DNA of 64,000 nucleotides from Epiperipatus broadwayi (GCA_028023455.1 JAQFVV010000003.1:888001-952000); one strand, 5' to 3'; positions 12,036 through 25,545 are shown, numbered from the stretch's first letter. The notes: a model not told the origin generated them from the sequence alone. Program-made: numbers and translations.

Positions 12036-13415
12036 TGCTTATACATAAAACAAAAAAAGAAGAAACTTTATGAACAGTGAAAAATATAAATAACATCAAT
12101 GCCAATTGTATGAAGATTAAAATGCATTTTAAATCAAGCAAGTTTTTACTTTAATATACCATGAAAATTCATTGTGAAGCCTAACAAGCACATATATGCG
12201 TATATATTTTTACATAAAAAAACTTTTTTTCTATTTTTTTAAAACTTAAAAACAAAATTTGAAAGTAAAATTTATCGACTACATAGAAAAGTTGGAATAA
12301 TATAAACTGAGATAATTAAGATTTAAAATTTTTCTTTTTGTTTTCTGAATAAAAAAAGAATATTAATTAATTGGAATTTATTAGTTTTAATAACTTGCTT
12401 TTACTTCTTCTGTACATTTTATAATATATTCCAATAGCAAAAAAAATAAAGAGAATGTATTTTTTTTTATTTTGTTGAGGAATTTATTAGGAGTTTGACC
12501 GAACTGATCACAATTCATGAAGTCTGGCCTTCTATTAGGGTACCAAAACGTACAGAAAATAAACATCATTATTTGCAATACGATATGTTGAATTATAACT
12601 AATGACTCTATATAAATTATGGCAAATTAGTCCATCAGTGCAGGGCACTTAGTATCTAGATTCTACCTTAACCCAAAGTTTTTCTGGCTAATATTATCAG
12701 TCTATGCTATAATGGCCCTGATAACTTTAGATTAAAAAATAACATAAAGGTATATATTATATAAAAAGTCTATGCCAAAATATTTAAGAAAAACTATGAA
12801 ATATAAAACTTTCTTTTACTATTAGCACAACTTTTATTTAAATAACATTATTTTAAATGTAGTAGATTAAAAAATAAATCTTTCATAAAACCCATGGAAA
12901 TAGATAGAAGTCTCACTTGTTTAAATAAAAAAGATATGATCTTCAAAATAATTTAATATTTGACAATTCCTATTCTTACACAACTTTTCATAATTTCAAC
13001 CAATATATTATAATTTTGTATTACTTTGTTGTTGACTTTTTTAATAATTAATTTAAAATGCAATGAAAGTTATTAGTACTACTGTATATAAATTTACAGG
13101 CAGGCCTCTTTTTTTGGAATCCAGTCACTCTTGCTGTGAATATATAATGGTTAATGTTATTGAGACATTGACAAGTAATTTTGGACATGATATATATCCA
13201 CATTAATAATAAAATTGTTTCAGGACTTCCCCTATTTATTGTTTTTTTTTATATATATTTGAAAAATATCTAAAAAAATCATATAGCATCTTTTATATTC
13301 TTATACACATAGACATTGAAAAGTTCAAATAAAATCAGAATACACAAGGCTATGTTTTGGATTTTCTACATCTTATTAGTTCAGCTAAACCCTAAACCTC
13401 ATCTTTATAATTCAC
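12036..13415. other. AT-rich stretch without a gene
   Basis: Nothing recognised. The minus-strand open frame at 12387-12578 has no motif I can name. Confidence 0.7.
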
Positions 13416-13420
13416 TATTT

Positions 13421-13469
13421 AATAATAACCAATATATATATATATATATATATATGGTTATTATTATGG

Positions 13470-13510
<41 letters not shown>
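13421..13510. repeat. TA-centred hairpin plus second (TA)n tract
   Basis: 'aataataacc' (13421) and 'ggttattatt' (13456) are inverted arms around (TA)n. A second (TA)n run follows at about 13470-13510 and ends in 'gtaaccagttg', a motif also seen right after the (TA)n run at 22995. Confidence 0.8.
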
Positions 13511-13513
<3 letters not shown>

Positions 13514-15179
13514 ACCAGTTGGCTACATGGCTGCATTAAAAGAAAAAGATGATAAGAATTAGATAGTTGGCAGTACATTCCTCAGATTTAATTAAAGGAT
13601 TATTTTATTAATTGGGAAAAGTAATATTTAATTTTCTTAGACTTATTTTTTAAAGGGTTATTAGTTAATTGGATATTTTTAAATCCCCTTATGATAGTGT
13701 GAGAATTATCAAATATTTAATTTGTTAAGTATAATTTTAATATGAAAATTATTTTAATAAGTTGTAAATGATTATAAAGGGGAAACAGAGAATTGTGAAA
13801 GAATGAAAACAAGTTTTTTTACTCTCTCCCTTTGTAGAAGTTATAATTAACTGTTTTAGTTTAAACTATAAAAATGTATTAAGAAAAGAAATATATTATT
13901 TTTCTTTGTTTTTGTATCTTATTTAATTAATGTTAATTTTAATATTCTTTTTGTAAAGAGATTGTTTTATGTTTGAAAGTATTTTTTTGTAAAAGAAAAA
14001 AAATATTTTCAGAGTTATTTTTCAATGTCTTTGATTAAAGAGGTAGATGGGAATTTATTTAATTGGTTGTTGTAGAAATTATCATGTGAGAGACAAAATA
14101 TGATTGGCTTATAGATAAGATTATTCTAAAAAGGAGAAAGAAGCATAAGTCTTTACCAAGCTATTGAATATAATAGCAGAAGTTTTAATCAAGCTTTTAG
14201 CATACTGATTTCTACAATGAAAACCATGTGCTAAATTCAGCTAAAAGTTAGGTATCACCTTTCTCCATGTGACCTATCTTCACTGGAAGAAAATGTTAGA
14301 AAGGTATCCCCTACACTAGTCTGCAACCTTGTCATCAACCAATAGCATAAAGTCTCTGTCTACTTCTGTCTCACCTGGAAATTTAGGACAAAATTTGCAA
14401 TTTTTCATTTACTTGGAATTTCTACAGACCCAGAAAATGACAAATTTAACCAGTCACATGTTTAGGGGCCTTCTGGGGAAAATACAATCAAAAAATTGGA
14501 AATTGCAATTGGAAAGACCTCTATAAACAAGAAATCCATGACTAGATATATTATTTCTTTATGTGTGCACACTATTATTTTTTGCTATTTCTAAAACCCA
14601 GTCAAATTTCTGCTATAAATAGTGAAATAGTTTTAAAGAAAAAAAAATCTGTTGTAAAGTGTTAAAAAAATTTTTTCTTGTTAAGCTGAATCAAAGATTG
14701 ATATCTTTGATTCTGAACATGTTAATTAATTCTTAAATATTTTTAAAAAAATTAAACCAAAGATTGTTATCTTTGATTTTGGAAATATTGTGAAAATAAA
14801 AAGAATCTTAACTATTTTAAAAAAATAGTTTAATGAATTTAGATAACTAAAATCAACTAATTGGTTAATATAATTTTATCAAACTGTATTTTTTTTGATG
14901 AAGTGGATGTTTGAAATTACCTACTATCATGTCATTTTTTGATGTTAATTAATTAGAAATTAAATAATTATTTTTTAAACTAAAAATATGTGTTTAGTTT
15001 TAGGTTCTTTATTCTATCCAATTCCTGTTTCATGAATTGTAGTATGTGTAATCTTATTTCATGACAGCTTATATTCTAGGATTTATTTATTTTTGATGAT
15101 CCCAATAAAGCTATTTATTTATAAGTAGGGGGAGCTTATGATTTACTTAATGTTTTTTAATAAGCTATTTTATTTATTT
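13511..15179. other. AT-rich stretch with a less AT-rich island
   Basis: About 14130-14530 is visibly richer in G+C than its surroundings (for example 'gaccca', 'aggggccttctgggg') and may be an unrecognised element or transcribed exon. The open frame at 14329-14526 (65 residues) has no motif I recognise. The remainder holds poly-A/T only. Confidence 0.5.
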
Positions 15180-15625
15180 CTCTCTTGCTCACAATAATAA
15201 ATTATAGAGTTCTTGCTTGCTGGGCTAGATTCACATATAACAGCTATGTAAAAAGAGGGTGTATAGTAGTGTATGGGCATCCAGTTGATAATAGTTCAGG
15301 AGTGGTACAGAGAGAATATTCTTTAAAGTCCATGCACAAAATTTTATTTAGTTTAGTCTCTGTTAAACATTAAGTTTATAGTTGGCTTAACTATTGATTT
15401 ATTTTATAGTTGATCATTCATGAAAATGACTGAGTTATACTTATTTTTAATGCTGATGCATTTAGTTAATTATACTTATACTTAAGATAGTTAATTGTGC
15501 TGATCTCTTAGAGTGATTATATTTTATATTAAATATTGATAGCTAACTTTATATTTATTTTGAACTAGAGTTGATGATGATTTGCCATCACCCCATGTTC
15601 AACCCCAAAAATGGTGGTGGTATTA
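15180..15625 (+). repeat. Interspersed repeat A, copy 2
   Basis: Shares with copy 3 the ordered blocks 'gggcatccag', 'atactctttaaag/atattctttaaag', 'cccatgca/tccatgca', 'aagtttatagttg' and 'tgccatcaccccatgttcaa' (copy 3: 'tccatcaccccagttcaa'). The open frames at 15185-15373 and 15582-15803 are translations of this repeat, not genes. Confidence 0.65.
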
Positions 15626-15809
15626 TAAATGTCACCCAACTTGTGGGACCTCTATTTCCATACTGTTACATATGAATATCCAATTGTGGGACATTGTAAC
15701 CACAGATTCTGGTATATTAAATCCCTGGTTTTCTATTAGCATTATAATATGGAAATATTACTATATCAAAAAAATGAATCATGATAATGTTTTCCATATA
15801 TAATTATGT

Positions 15810-16435
15810 CCAGTATCTATATTAATTAAATGTGATTTGTAATTGCAACTAAGTCCTTGACTGTAAATTGATTATAGTAACATATAATATAATAAAATAA
15901 AAATTATGGTAAAAAATATACCATTTTAAATTAAGATTACCAAAATTTTATTTCAATTAATCATGAAAGATTAAGCTTAGAATGTAGAAAACTAAATAAG
16001 TTAACCTCTAAATCCATGATTGTATGTGAATCTAACTCATTTTATATTTTCCAATAGTTTTCAGGAATAGACACTTTGGTATATTAATTAATTAATAAAC
16101 AATTTTTAAGTAGTTCATTCTAATTTAAAAGGCCATCTCTAGGGTCCCTCCTGAGAAGAACAATAAAAAAATATATTATTTAGATGAAAATATAAAAGGT
16201 ACATTACTTGATTTGTTAATGTTGATTTTTATGAAATTTTTAGGTGTATTTTTTGTCTTATTTTTACTTAAAAACAATAATAGGATGATTAGCTAAGAAG
16301 GCTTGACTTTCTAAAAAATGTTCATGATTTTTCTTTTCTCTCCAATTTGAATTCCACTCATATCTCTTTGACATATCTTAGTCATAAATATGCATATATC
16401 ATTACCCTATGAAGCTTTTCTTGAACTGTAATATA
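15810..16435. other. AT-rich stretch without a gene
   Basis: No coding signal or repeat partner recognised. Confidence 0.7.
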
Positions 16436-16439
16436 TATA

Positions 16440-16525
16440 TTATAAAGGAGGTTGTCATGACAGCAATTTGAAAATGTTAATTGTTATTGCTATAGTGATT
16501 GTGTAAGTGTTGATTGGCTTTTAAT
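16440..16525 (+). repeat. Small dispersed repeat B, copy 2
   Basis: Partner of 3126-3215, with the same succession of blocks ending in 'ttgattggcttttaat'. Confidence 0.55.
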
Positions 16526-16679
16526 TATAGCTAATCTTCATTTATTTTTTAGTTTTCCCTCTTAATTTGCAAAATACAATTCATAAGTGTCAGCATGGAA
16601 AGTTTAAAAAATCATTAGATGAAAACAAGAAATAAGACTAAAGATAAATGCTTAAGAATTAAAAATAATATTCAATGGA

Positions 16680-17245
16680 CTATAGCATAAGAAGAAAATG
16701 AAGATTGATAATAATGAATAAATAGTTAACAATTACAAATGCATTGGTCAGATTACTAATTCAATTGAAAGTATCTCAAAATTAAACTTATATCGAATGG
16801 AGTGATATAAATAATTTAGTTTAATATTAAAAGTAAATATGCACATGTGCTTGAAAATAAAGGTTGTAATAAATGAATTTTAATAGTAGTTTTATAATAT
16901 AATGAAAAAATGTATGTTGAGTGTAATAATAAAAGATAAAAAAATGGAACATGACTAAGAGAACAAACAGATATCACTGACATCATTGAATGAATTGAAA
17001 GATTAAAATGTAATTGTGGTATGCTGTTAAATCAGATGACAATATAAGGATAAGTGAAATCTTAATTGCATTCAAAAGTCTTGTAAAAGACTTAGAAAAA
17101 GACTACATATGAGATAGATAGTTGTGAAATGATATGGTAGAGACAGCTATGTATTGAAGAAACTAGTTTAAACTTGAATAAATCTTTATTCTATAGTAAC
17201 TGATAATGCTGAAAGTGTTGATAATGATGATTATGACTATTTTAA
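16680..17245 (+). pseudogene. RTE-clade retrotransposon, 3' end of reverse transcriptase ORF
   Basis: Decayed C-terminal part of an RTE-type non-LTR retrotransposon polyprotein. At about 16870-16960 it reads 'NIMKKCMLSVIIKDKK', matching the family's '..AMER.ML.V...D..' block. Then, after a frame change, it reads 'REQTDITDIIE' and 'IERLKCNCG', matching 'REQT.V.DI...I..LKW.W.GH' with the Trp codons mutated to Cys. It ends with a 'KRLRKRLHMR'-like segment corresponding to 'RGRP..RW'. Several stops and at least two frameshifts. The same family occurs on the minus strand at 50-58 kb. Only the 3' end is present, as is usual for truncated LINE copies. Confidence 0.6.
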
Positions 17246-18125
17246 ATCGATGCAATTCTAAATTAGTTTAAAATTTGTCTCTATTTTAAAGCTACTAATA
17301 ATTGCTTTTTTAGTATATGTTAATTTAATTAGCTTCTAAACAACACTTATTTTAATATTTTCATTAAATGAAAAGTTCGCTTCTTTTGTGTTTGGTACCA
17401 ACGCTAATCTGATTTTTAAAAAAAATTGAATCGTAATCACTGTTTTGTAGTAAAAATATTTTATAGTTCGCTATTGTCATCATTATAAACAAATAAAGAA
17501 AACAAAACTGAATGAATAAAAACAAATTAATATGCTTTTTTAAATGTATAAATCACTTTTCAAAAACAATTGTTATTCACTTTTTTTTTTCAACTATTAT
17601 ATCATATAACTTACTGTATAGAATGTCTTAACAACTGTGGCATCCTTCATTTGAATTATTAGTGGTACTTTAATTCTGCCCTAAATTCAAGAATCTCACA
17701 GGACTGAAATGAAGCTTCTTTGTCTCATTCTATCATTTGCATTTTTTTTCATTTTAAGCCATTGAGTATTTATTCTTTAATTTCAATATTTAAAATTTTT
17801 ATGAAGGCAATTGGTTATAAGACTTCTCCATTTATCATCATCAATATCAATTACTTATAACAAATGTGACTAACTCCATAAAGAAAAAAGCAGAAAGGTA
17901 ATAATAATACATTAGAGATGAGTTTCACAATGACAATATATTACACCCTTAAAAACACTAATACATTCGCATGTAAATCATGTTAAGTTCATTGTTCTGT
18001 TTTATTGGATACTTTGTGGTGCTGTAGTTTAACCTCTTCTATAGCAAACTTTTCTTATTTGAAGAATTTTAACATTTTCTCTAAATATAGCTCATTTTAT
18101 TTAATCCTAAGCCATATTTTTTTTT
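17246..18125. other. AT-rich stretch without a gene
   Basis: Nothing recognised beyond poly-A/T runs. Confidence 0.7.
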
Positions 18126-18127
18126 AT

Positions 18128-18222
18128 ATGTCATAGCATCAGCCAGGACGTAAACCCACAACCATCTGCAACCAACTACTTGCTTGCAAGGCAGTTGCGA
18201 TGACCTCTCGGCAACCAATAGT
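18128..18222 (-). repeat. tRNA-derived SINE head (class II tRNA-like)
   Basis: On the minus strand, 'ttgccgagaggtcatcgc' matches an A box of Leu/Ser-type tRNAs (T(G/A)GCCGAG.GGT..GGC). About 55 bases later 'gggtttacgtcc' stands in for the B box (GGTTCGANTCC), with an anticodon-like 'cttgcaa' between. Arms do not pair well enough for a functional tRNA. Sequence downstream of the B box leads into 'gctatgacatat' and a poly-A run. A SINE or tRNA pseudogene fits best. Confidence 0.5.
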
Positions 18223-18229
18223 GCATTTT

Positions 18230-19091
18230 TTTTAGTTTTGTTGAGATAATGTTTATAACATAAATGGTATATCATAAAATTACTTTTTAGAAAAAATATA
18301 ATTTATTGTTTCACATGTCTAGTCTAATAAAGATGTGCTGTAAATATGTGCTCAGAAATATATTGATTAATCTTATGATCTTTGAGTAGTATTTTTAGAA
18401 TTTTAGAAAGCACATAATTTTTCTAATGCTTTTAAGTTGGAGTCCAAGTCTTGCTTCAGCACAATAAATTAAGTAAAAAATAATTCTATATACAATTAAT
18501 TTCATTGTAGTAATTATAATATGGTAACGAAATAGTCAGTCTTCATTTTAATTAACTTGTTAATGGCAGGCACAGCAGATTGTAGTCTTTGTTTCATTTT
18601 AATATATGAGTCCACCTTTCTATTTATAAGTTTTAAGCTATTTAAATTGACTCATATTCACTTTTGATAACCGTCCAAATGAACAGATGCTAAATATTTT
18701 TTCTTCATCATTCTTTATTTACTATCATCCAGCTTATTTTAATTATAAAAATTATAAAAATAGATTGTTGTGAATTTTAAGTTGTTTTAGAACATGTTTC
18801 TTTTAATTTTCAAATACTTTTTTTTTTGCTTTGTAAATCGTTCTAGTTTTTTCAATTAAAACAGTAAATTCATTCCTGATATCATTAGCCTCTGAACATG
18901 ATTGGCCAGCTTTATAAATATATGTTATACACATTTATTTTTTCAAGAACTGTATTGCAATTAAGAAGATTTTAACAACAATTGCCTAATTAAAAAGATC
19001 TCTTATTGTCAAAGTGCATATTAATCATCATTTATACATTTCTCCTAATACAATTTTCTTCTTCATTTCTTTATGTATTGATTGATTTCTA
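18230..19091. other. AT-rich stretch without a gene
   Basis: Nothing recognised. Confidence 0.7.
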
Positions 19092-19369
19092 TATTTACAT
19101 ATGATACCATTTCCAACTTTTTTAATATACTTAATAATACTATATTTTACACCAAAACTTCATTCTTACAATTTTGACTGTCCTGCAGTCATCATCAGAG
19201 CTACAATATTCAAATATATAATCATACAATTAATACATTATATTTATATATATAATCAATAACATATATCTCAGCCTGACCATTATAAACTGTAAGAGTA
19301 AAGTTTTGGTGTAAAAAATAGTATTGTTAAGTATATAACAAAGTTGGAAATGGTATCACATGTAAATAC
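19092..19369. mobile_element. MITE-like element with about 80-bp inverted ends
   Basis: Arms 19092-19175 and 19288-19369 are imperfect reverse complements. Landmarks are 'gataccatttccaact' on the left against 'agttggaaatggtatc' on the right, and 'ttacaccaaaact' against 'agttttggtgtaa'. The core of about 112 bases contains 'ctgcagtcatcatcagagct'. There is no coding capacity. The size, long arms and non-coding core suggest a non-autonomous DNA transposon; the superfamily is undetermined and I see no certain target duplication. Confidence 0.65.
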
Positions 19370-21050
19370 TTCTCCTAATGTCTATAATCTTCCATTTGAT
19401 ATATAAGGATAATAATAAGTTTATGGTTTTTGAAGGAAAAAAAATGATTGGATATAAAAGTAAAGGGAAATAAAAGATTAAATGTAAAAAAAGGATGGTG
19501 ACATGTATAGCATTATTTCTGTATCTATGATCTGCAACTTTTGTATCTATGGTTTTAGTTATCAGCAATTCAAAAAAATAGTAAATAAAATATTTAAAAA
19601 TTAAAAATTAATTTTAAAAAATAAATTTTATTTGTTTATTCACTAAGAAAATACAGAATGTATTCACATCAATATATACATATATATGTGCATGTGTGTA
19701 ATATACATTTTCAACATGTATATACAAATGTAGACATATCTTTAGGTAAATTTCAAGATTAAATCTACAAAATGACTATTATTAATAACAATTGATATAC
19801 CATTTAGTTACAGCATAAGACAATAAGGCAATGGTTTTAGCAATATAAAAGTAGGTGTCTATTATTATACATCATGTTTACCCATATATATATATATATA
19901 TATATATTTACCCATATATATATATATATATATATATATATGGGGGGGTGTAAAAACCCATATTATAATATGATTGACTATAAATTCAAATTTTAATAAT
20001 TGCATCAAGGCTTGGAACCAAATGTCTCAATTTCTTGAGAACTACTGTAAATAAAATAGCAAAAGATATGTTTTATTTTATAATAGAATTTAAAGTCTAT
20101 ATTTAAAGTTGTAAAAAATATGATTTCTGAGTCTAATAAAAATGATTTAAAAATTATTTATATATTAATTAAAAGGATATTAGTATTAATGAGTTTTGAT
20201 AGAAATATAATATTTGAAAGCAGCAATTGTGCAATATATGTTGTATAAATATTGAACAACAGCAGATAACATTTGGGAATATGTAGGTGACAATCTAACT
20301 GAAAAGATGTGGTTGGATCAAATGCATGTTAGAGTCATGAAATTTTTTTACATTGTCTACAATAAGAATGACAATTATGTTTCATCCAAAACAAATACTA
20401 TATCAGTAGCAACAGTAAATAGAAATAATAAAATGTTGTTTTGACTGATTTTATTTTATTTTTTAAAAACTATTTGAGTATAAAAACTGTCAATTGTAGC
20501 TCAATTAGAGATATTCCTTTAAAAAAAGACAATGATAAATGAAGAATTTGCCTTTTAGAAACTTGAAAACTAATCAAACAATATTTCATTCAATAGAAAT
20601 GTCATTCATAAGATCATTAGAGGTTGCCATTTCATCTAAAATAATACCTTTCATGGTTTAATGCAGTAGTAGAATATTCCCTTCTATGATTCTCAGATCA
20701 ATTTCAGTTTTGGCATTTCTAGTGCTTAAATTTCTTATAAACTACCAAGCAATAACACCTTTAAGATTATATACTTTTATCTAAAATAATAATATATTAC
20801 TTGGATTGTTTTAAAGCTTAATCTGAAACATAACATATGTACATTACTTTAAAAACCCTTGGAATGATTTTGAATATCAGGCCATTAGCTTAATAGTATA
20901 AAAGAATTGAAGATGGCTACTGAATGTATAGATGCAAGATTAAAGTTTCTCACTGGCAAAATCCAACACCTAATGTCTTTTTATTTTTCAAACATATAAT
21001 ATATGGCTCTGGGATAGAGCAAATATAGTAAATTAACTACTCCCAAAATA
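19370..21050. other. AT-rich stretch with TA repeats
   Basis: At 19878-19948 the motif 'tttaccca' followed by (TA)n occurs twice in tandem, then 'tgggggggtg', so the second half is also a partial palindrome. The minus-strand open frame at 19356-19568 lies partly in the MITE arm and shows no motif. Nothing else recognised. Confidence 0.7.
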
Positions 21051-21059
21051 TATGTTTAT

Positions 21060-21560
21060 AGTAATTTCATCACACTATAAACATTAAGCATTAGGGAAAT
21101 TGACTGACAGGTGACCCCAATGGCCACATGAATAGATTTGTGGCTTTAATCACTTACACAGAGGTGATGTGTGGCTTTCTAGTCAGTAAATTGGATGGCT
21201 ATGATGGTAGTATCAATGTTTTATTGAGTTTTACTTTGAAAATTCAAAATTATTGGTATAGATTGGGATGGGGTATTTTTTAAATAGATTGGCTGTAGTT
21301 GAGACCACCTTTCTGAAAGACTCCATCAATTTTTTGAAGTCTTGAATGCTATATCCCAGGTAAGTATTTTTTAAAAAACCCTTTTATCCTAACTATAGTT
21401 TTGAAACAGTTTCTTTTACTTGAATCATAGAATTTAATAGCAAGATATCTTGGATTGGGGAGGTCTGCAAGTCAACCACAGAGTTTCACAGTTTATGTAA
21501 ATTGAGAGCCTCATATTATAATGGTTGGGAATCAATATAGGGAACAATTAAAGTTTGTGG
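21060..21560. other. Less AT-rich island, unexplained
   Basis: Contains words unusual for this window ('aggtgaccccaatggccac', 'gaggtgatgtgtggcttt') and a textbook 5' splice-site string 'cccaggtaagtatt' at 21356-21369. No open frame fits an exon. It could be a non-coding transcript or an unrecognised repeat; a splice-site match alone is weak evidence. Confidence 0.3.
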
Positions 21561-21631
21561 CAGATGAAATTATTGAGCAATCAGAAAAGAATCATTGAAC
21601 CTTTCATTAATATTGCTTAATATTTCTGTTA

Positions 21632-21889
21632 TCAATGTAACATGGGGAAAAGGGAAGCAAGGTTTTCTACATTGTCTTGATTAGATAAGTCAAGGTTTTT
21701 AATATCATTACATGTAGATTTTCTAAATCTACAGAATATCTTTAAATTTGGAATACTAAGGTTGGTTTTAATAATATTATCATAGATGTTTTTTGAGCTG
21801 ATGGAATTGTTGTCAACCTCTTTTTCACATGAATAGCTGACAGTCACAAACATATTTATAATAGATTGTTCTACATGCACAAATGGAAG

Positions 21890-21973
<84 letters not shown>

Positions 21974-22319
21974 TATTATTAAGTTTTTCGTTTTTAATTA
22001 AAAAGTTATAAAACATGCCACTTCTGGTGATGTTTTTATATGAGATTTGGAGGTTTGAATCTAGATAACTTTTAGTTGACATGCAGATGATGTCAAGATT
22101 TTCTGCAGAACTCTTACTACTAGTACCACTACTACTGCTGCTGCTAATGTTCCTACTGGTACTATTACTACCACTACTGTTATTATTAATATTGTTGTTG
22201 GCACCCTCATTATATAATATATATGCATGTGTGAATCCATGTATATGATTAATAATGCACAATGTTATGACTTTTTTGTAAATTTCTAGTGTTTTTATAT
22301 GTGAGTCGATGGTTTTCAT
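21632..22319. other. (TA)n microsatellite in AT-rich DNA
   Basis: (TA)n of nearly 80 bases at 21891-21968. Just beyond it lies a short stretch of imperfect 'acta/ctgctg' triplets (about 22110-22195), which the minus strand reads as Ser/Asn-rich. The long minus-strand open frame 22319-21825 runs through both repeats and is not supported as a gene. Confidence 0.75.
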
Positions 22320-22549
22320 AAAAACTAAACTGATTGACTGATCTAATTTTTTTTCTTACAACCTGTTATAGCTTATCAAAATCCAATCAATTGTCATCCA
22401 AGCTCTATAAAGTGTTTATTAATAAATAACTGTATTAGACACCTACTTTCAGACCTTTGATAATGTCTGCTTTTTAATAACACAGGAATGGCAATGTCAT
22501 GATTATTAATTATTACTGCAAATAGAGAAATGGAAAACAAAGAAAATGA

Positions 22550-22658
<109 letters not shown>

Positions 22659-23420
22659 AATGCTACAACATATTTTGCTGCATTTTTTTGATAAAAATTT
22701 TATTGCAAATTTGATAACATTAAGAACTGTTTCTTTCCCTCTCTCGCTATCCAAAACTAATTTTACAAACTAGTTTTTTATGTGTTTGTATAGACATATC
22801 TGTATGAGAGAAAATATAATGAAACTTACATGCATACACTGGAATAAAATATTTAATTATTGAGGTTTTTAGAATTAAAATGCTATTCATTATTAATGTT
22901 ATGTTTGACATTAACACTTGCTGATTGTTAGCTTTAATATTTGACATTTACATTTAATGTGTGGTATAGCTACACATACTATATATATATATATATTGTA
23001 ACCAGTTGAATTACATAGACCCACTAATATAGTGTGTGTGCATGAATATATATATATAAAGTTGAAAGGAAAACTAAAAATAAACACAGACAAAAATTAT
23101 AGTAGATATTTTCTACATTCATTGAAATAAATAAAAAAATAATAATAATAACTCTGATTTAAAATATTGTTTTATAAATTAGTATTTTAAAAAGGTCTGA
23201 ATAAATATAAATATTGCATTATTATTATTATTACTCTGATTTTGAAATTTAAAAACACCCTATTTTTGAATTTTAATTAATTAAATAAAATTTCTATTTA
23301 TTAGAAATCCCCTAAGTAAAAACATGTATATGAAGGGATTAGTGAGATAAAAATAGAAACTCTGTTTTTAATCAAAGTGTTGTTAACACCTCAGATGATT
23401 TTATAAAAAGAGCTGATAAC
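22659..23420. other. AT-rich stretch with a short (TA)n run
   Basis: (TA)n at about 22980-22996 is followed directly by 'ttgtaaccagttg', as at 13510. No gene recognised. Confidence 0.7.
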
Positions 23421-23424
23421 AAAT

Positions 23425-24015
23425 TATCTCCAGTCTGGATAATAATTTTTGTAAGAACAGTCAGCTGAAAATTGGTTTCAATATTTTACTGCAACTTGAT
23501 AAAGTGCAGCAGTTGGTTTTAGCTGACCAGAGAGTTTGCAGAGAAACTACCATGAACTAATGTTGCTGAAGACAGGAGCTGCTACTATTTTCCTCCACAG
23601 GAGTTTTGGTTTTGAAGCTGGGTCACTTCTGAATCAATAGCCTGAAAAAAAGGGGGGACAAAATAGCTAGCAGAGTTATATAAAGCTTCTATGAAGATCT
23701 AAGGGAGTACAGTCCAGTAGCTGCCTTATAGTTTACTGCAGTTTTGATTCATGAAGCCAGAGTCACTTCAAATGCATCAACTAGCTGATTAAATATGTTC
23801 TAGAAGACAGCTTGACAAATGCTTGGACTACAAAAGTAAGCTCATGGTATGCCAACTAATTACTTGGATAATTTTACCTGAAGATGACAACAAACCTATA
23901 TTACATTTTCTGATGGACCAAAAACCAAGCTTACCAAGAGAAAGCTTGAAGGAATTGGTGTACTGATGCTACTGTTCATCTATGCAAGCAGGAAACCACA
24001 GATAAATACATTGCA
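23425..24015. other. G+C-elevated island, unexplained
   Basis: Roughly 590 bases clearly richer in G+C than the flanks. Two internal stretches resemble each other: about 23590-23632 ('ttttggttttgaagctgggt', then 'tcacttc') and about 23742-23780 ('gttttgattcatgaagccag', then 'agtcacttc'). No open frame of note on either strand. It could be a non-coding RNA exon or an old mobile element whose family I do not recognise. Confidence 0.35.
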
Positions 24016-24740
24016 TGTGTATACATTGAGTTGTATTTTTTTAAATATTCTTATAAAAGACATTTTAACTTCGTAACTGAAAGTAAAATTTGCTCCAGTC
24101 AAATGTTTAAAAGAGAGACGATTTGCTATATATATTTTGCTAAGAAATAATTTTCATATTCATTACAAAAAAAAAAAGGAATATATAATTTAAATGCAAG
24201 CATAATTTTGTTTGAATTAAAATCGAAAAAGCAAATCTTTTAAATTGGTCCAAAAAAAATTGACTATACTTTTGAGAACTTATAGATTGAAACTAATTTT
24301 AAATTGTATCTATATTTTGTTTATACACACGTATAGGTAGGAAATTTATGTATTAGAAAATTATAATATTATTATAACAAATTGGAATAGATAAAAGTCA
24401 GTGTGCGTACATACACGCACACTCATATATGTAAAATTTTAATACTTTTTTTATATTAAATGTCAGTTCATTTATTGAATATTAATTGTATATTATAAAT
24501 CGTGCGTCTGTGCATGTTATATGTAAACTATAGTAATAATATGAATTGTGATTTTGTAAATTAATGTAACAATTTGAATTTTGAATGGTAAATATTTTCA
24601 ATTAATGTAATAACTTGAATTTTGTAGCAATATTGTAAATTGCAGTATAATGACTTATTATTATATATTATTCAAAATCAGACCTTAAATATCTTTTTTT
24701 TTATTGTTATTAATAAATGTATTTAATTGTTAAAAATTGT
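24016..24740. other. AT-rich stretch without a gene
   Basis: Nothing recognised. Confidence 0.7.
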
Positions 24741-24744
24741 ATTC

Positions 24745-25545
24745 CATCATCTCTTGTTCACATACAGTAATAGAGCCCATATTCTCTGAGCTAGATTTCG
24801 GACACGGATAAATGGGGATGTGTTTGGTGCTTTGGGCATCCAGAGATGATTAATCATCATCCTGGTTGGCGCAAAAGAGGATACTCTTTAAAGCCCATGC
24901 ACTATTATTTTTTATTTTACTTTAGCCTTTATTAAAAATTTAAGTTTATAGTTGTCCAGTACAAGTGGCCCGAGCATTGATGATGACCAGCATGTTTTAA
25001 ATGTACCAGCATTATTGTTTAGAGTTTTTGATTCTTGTGTATTTTAATGGATGGGCACTAAGATGGTGCATCCAAATTATGTTTATATAATTGCCCAAGC
25101 TGTCAAAGGCTCAATAGTTAGCCTGGTCTACAGAAGACCCATTTCCAATCCAGTCATAAGGTTGACTGTTGATTTATATTTTTATGGTTCAAATCCAGCC
25201 ACAAGATGGTCTGTGATTTTATTCTGATTTATTGTACTAATTTGTTTATTCCCATCATGGATGGTTCTTTTAATATTTACTTATACTTACTTTGACTTAT
25301 TATAATGCTGGTTGAATTTATAATTATGCTTTTAGTTGCTCTTCTTAGTTAACTGGTTGATCTCTCAATGCTCACAGAGATTTTCTAATCTCATATTCTT
25401 ATAAATATTCACTTAAATATTTATACTTAAATATACTTTTGTTAAATATTGATATTTGTAAATATTTCATTTTAAATGGACTGGGAGTGATGATGTTTCC
25501 ATCACCCCAGTTCAATTTTACTTTCCACCAACTTACCACTCCCTA
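24745..25545 (+). repeat. Interspersed repeat A, copy 3
   Basis: The longest and best-preserved of the three copies. Ordered landmarks are 'tcttgttcacatacagtaat', 'gggcatccag', 'gatactctttaaagcccatg', 'aagtttatagttgtccagta', 'gagcattgatgatgaccagc', 'aatccagtcataaggttgac', the B-box-like 'ggttcaaatcc' (about 25187) and 'ccatcaccccagttcaa'. At about 800 bases it is long for a SINE. It could be a composite SINE, a MITE or a LINE 3' end. No ORF. Confidence 0.65.
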
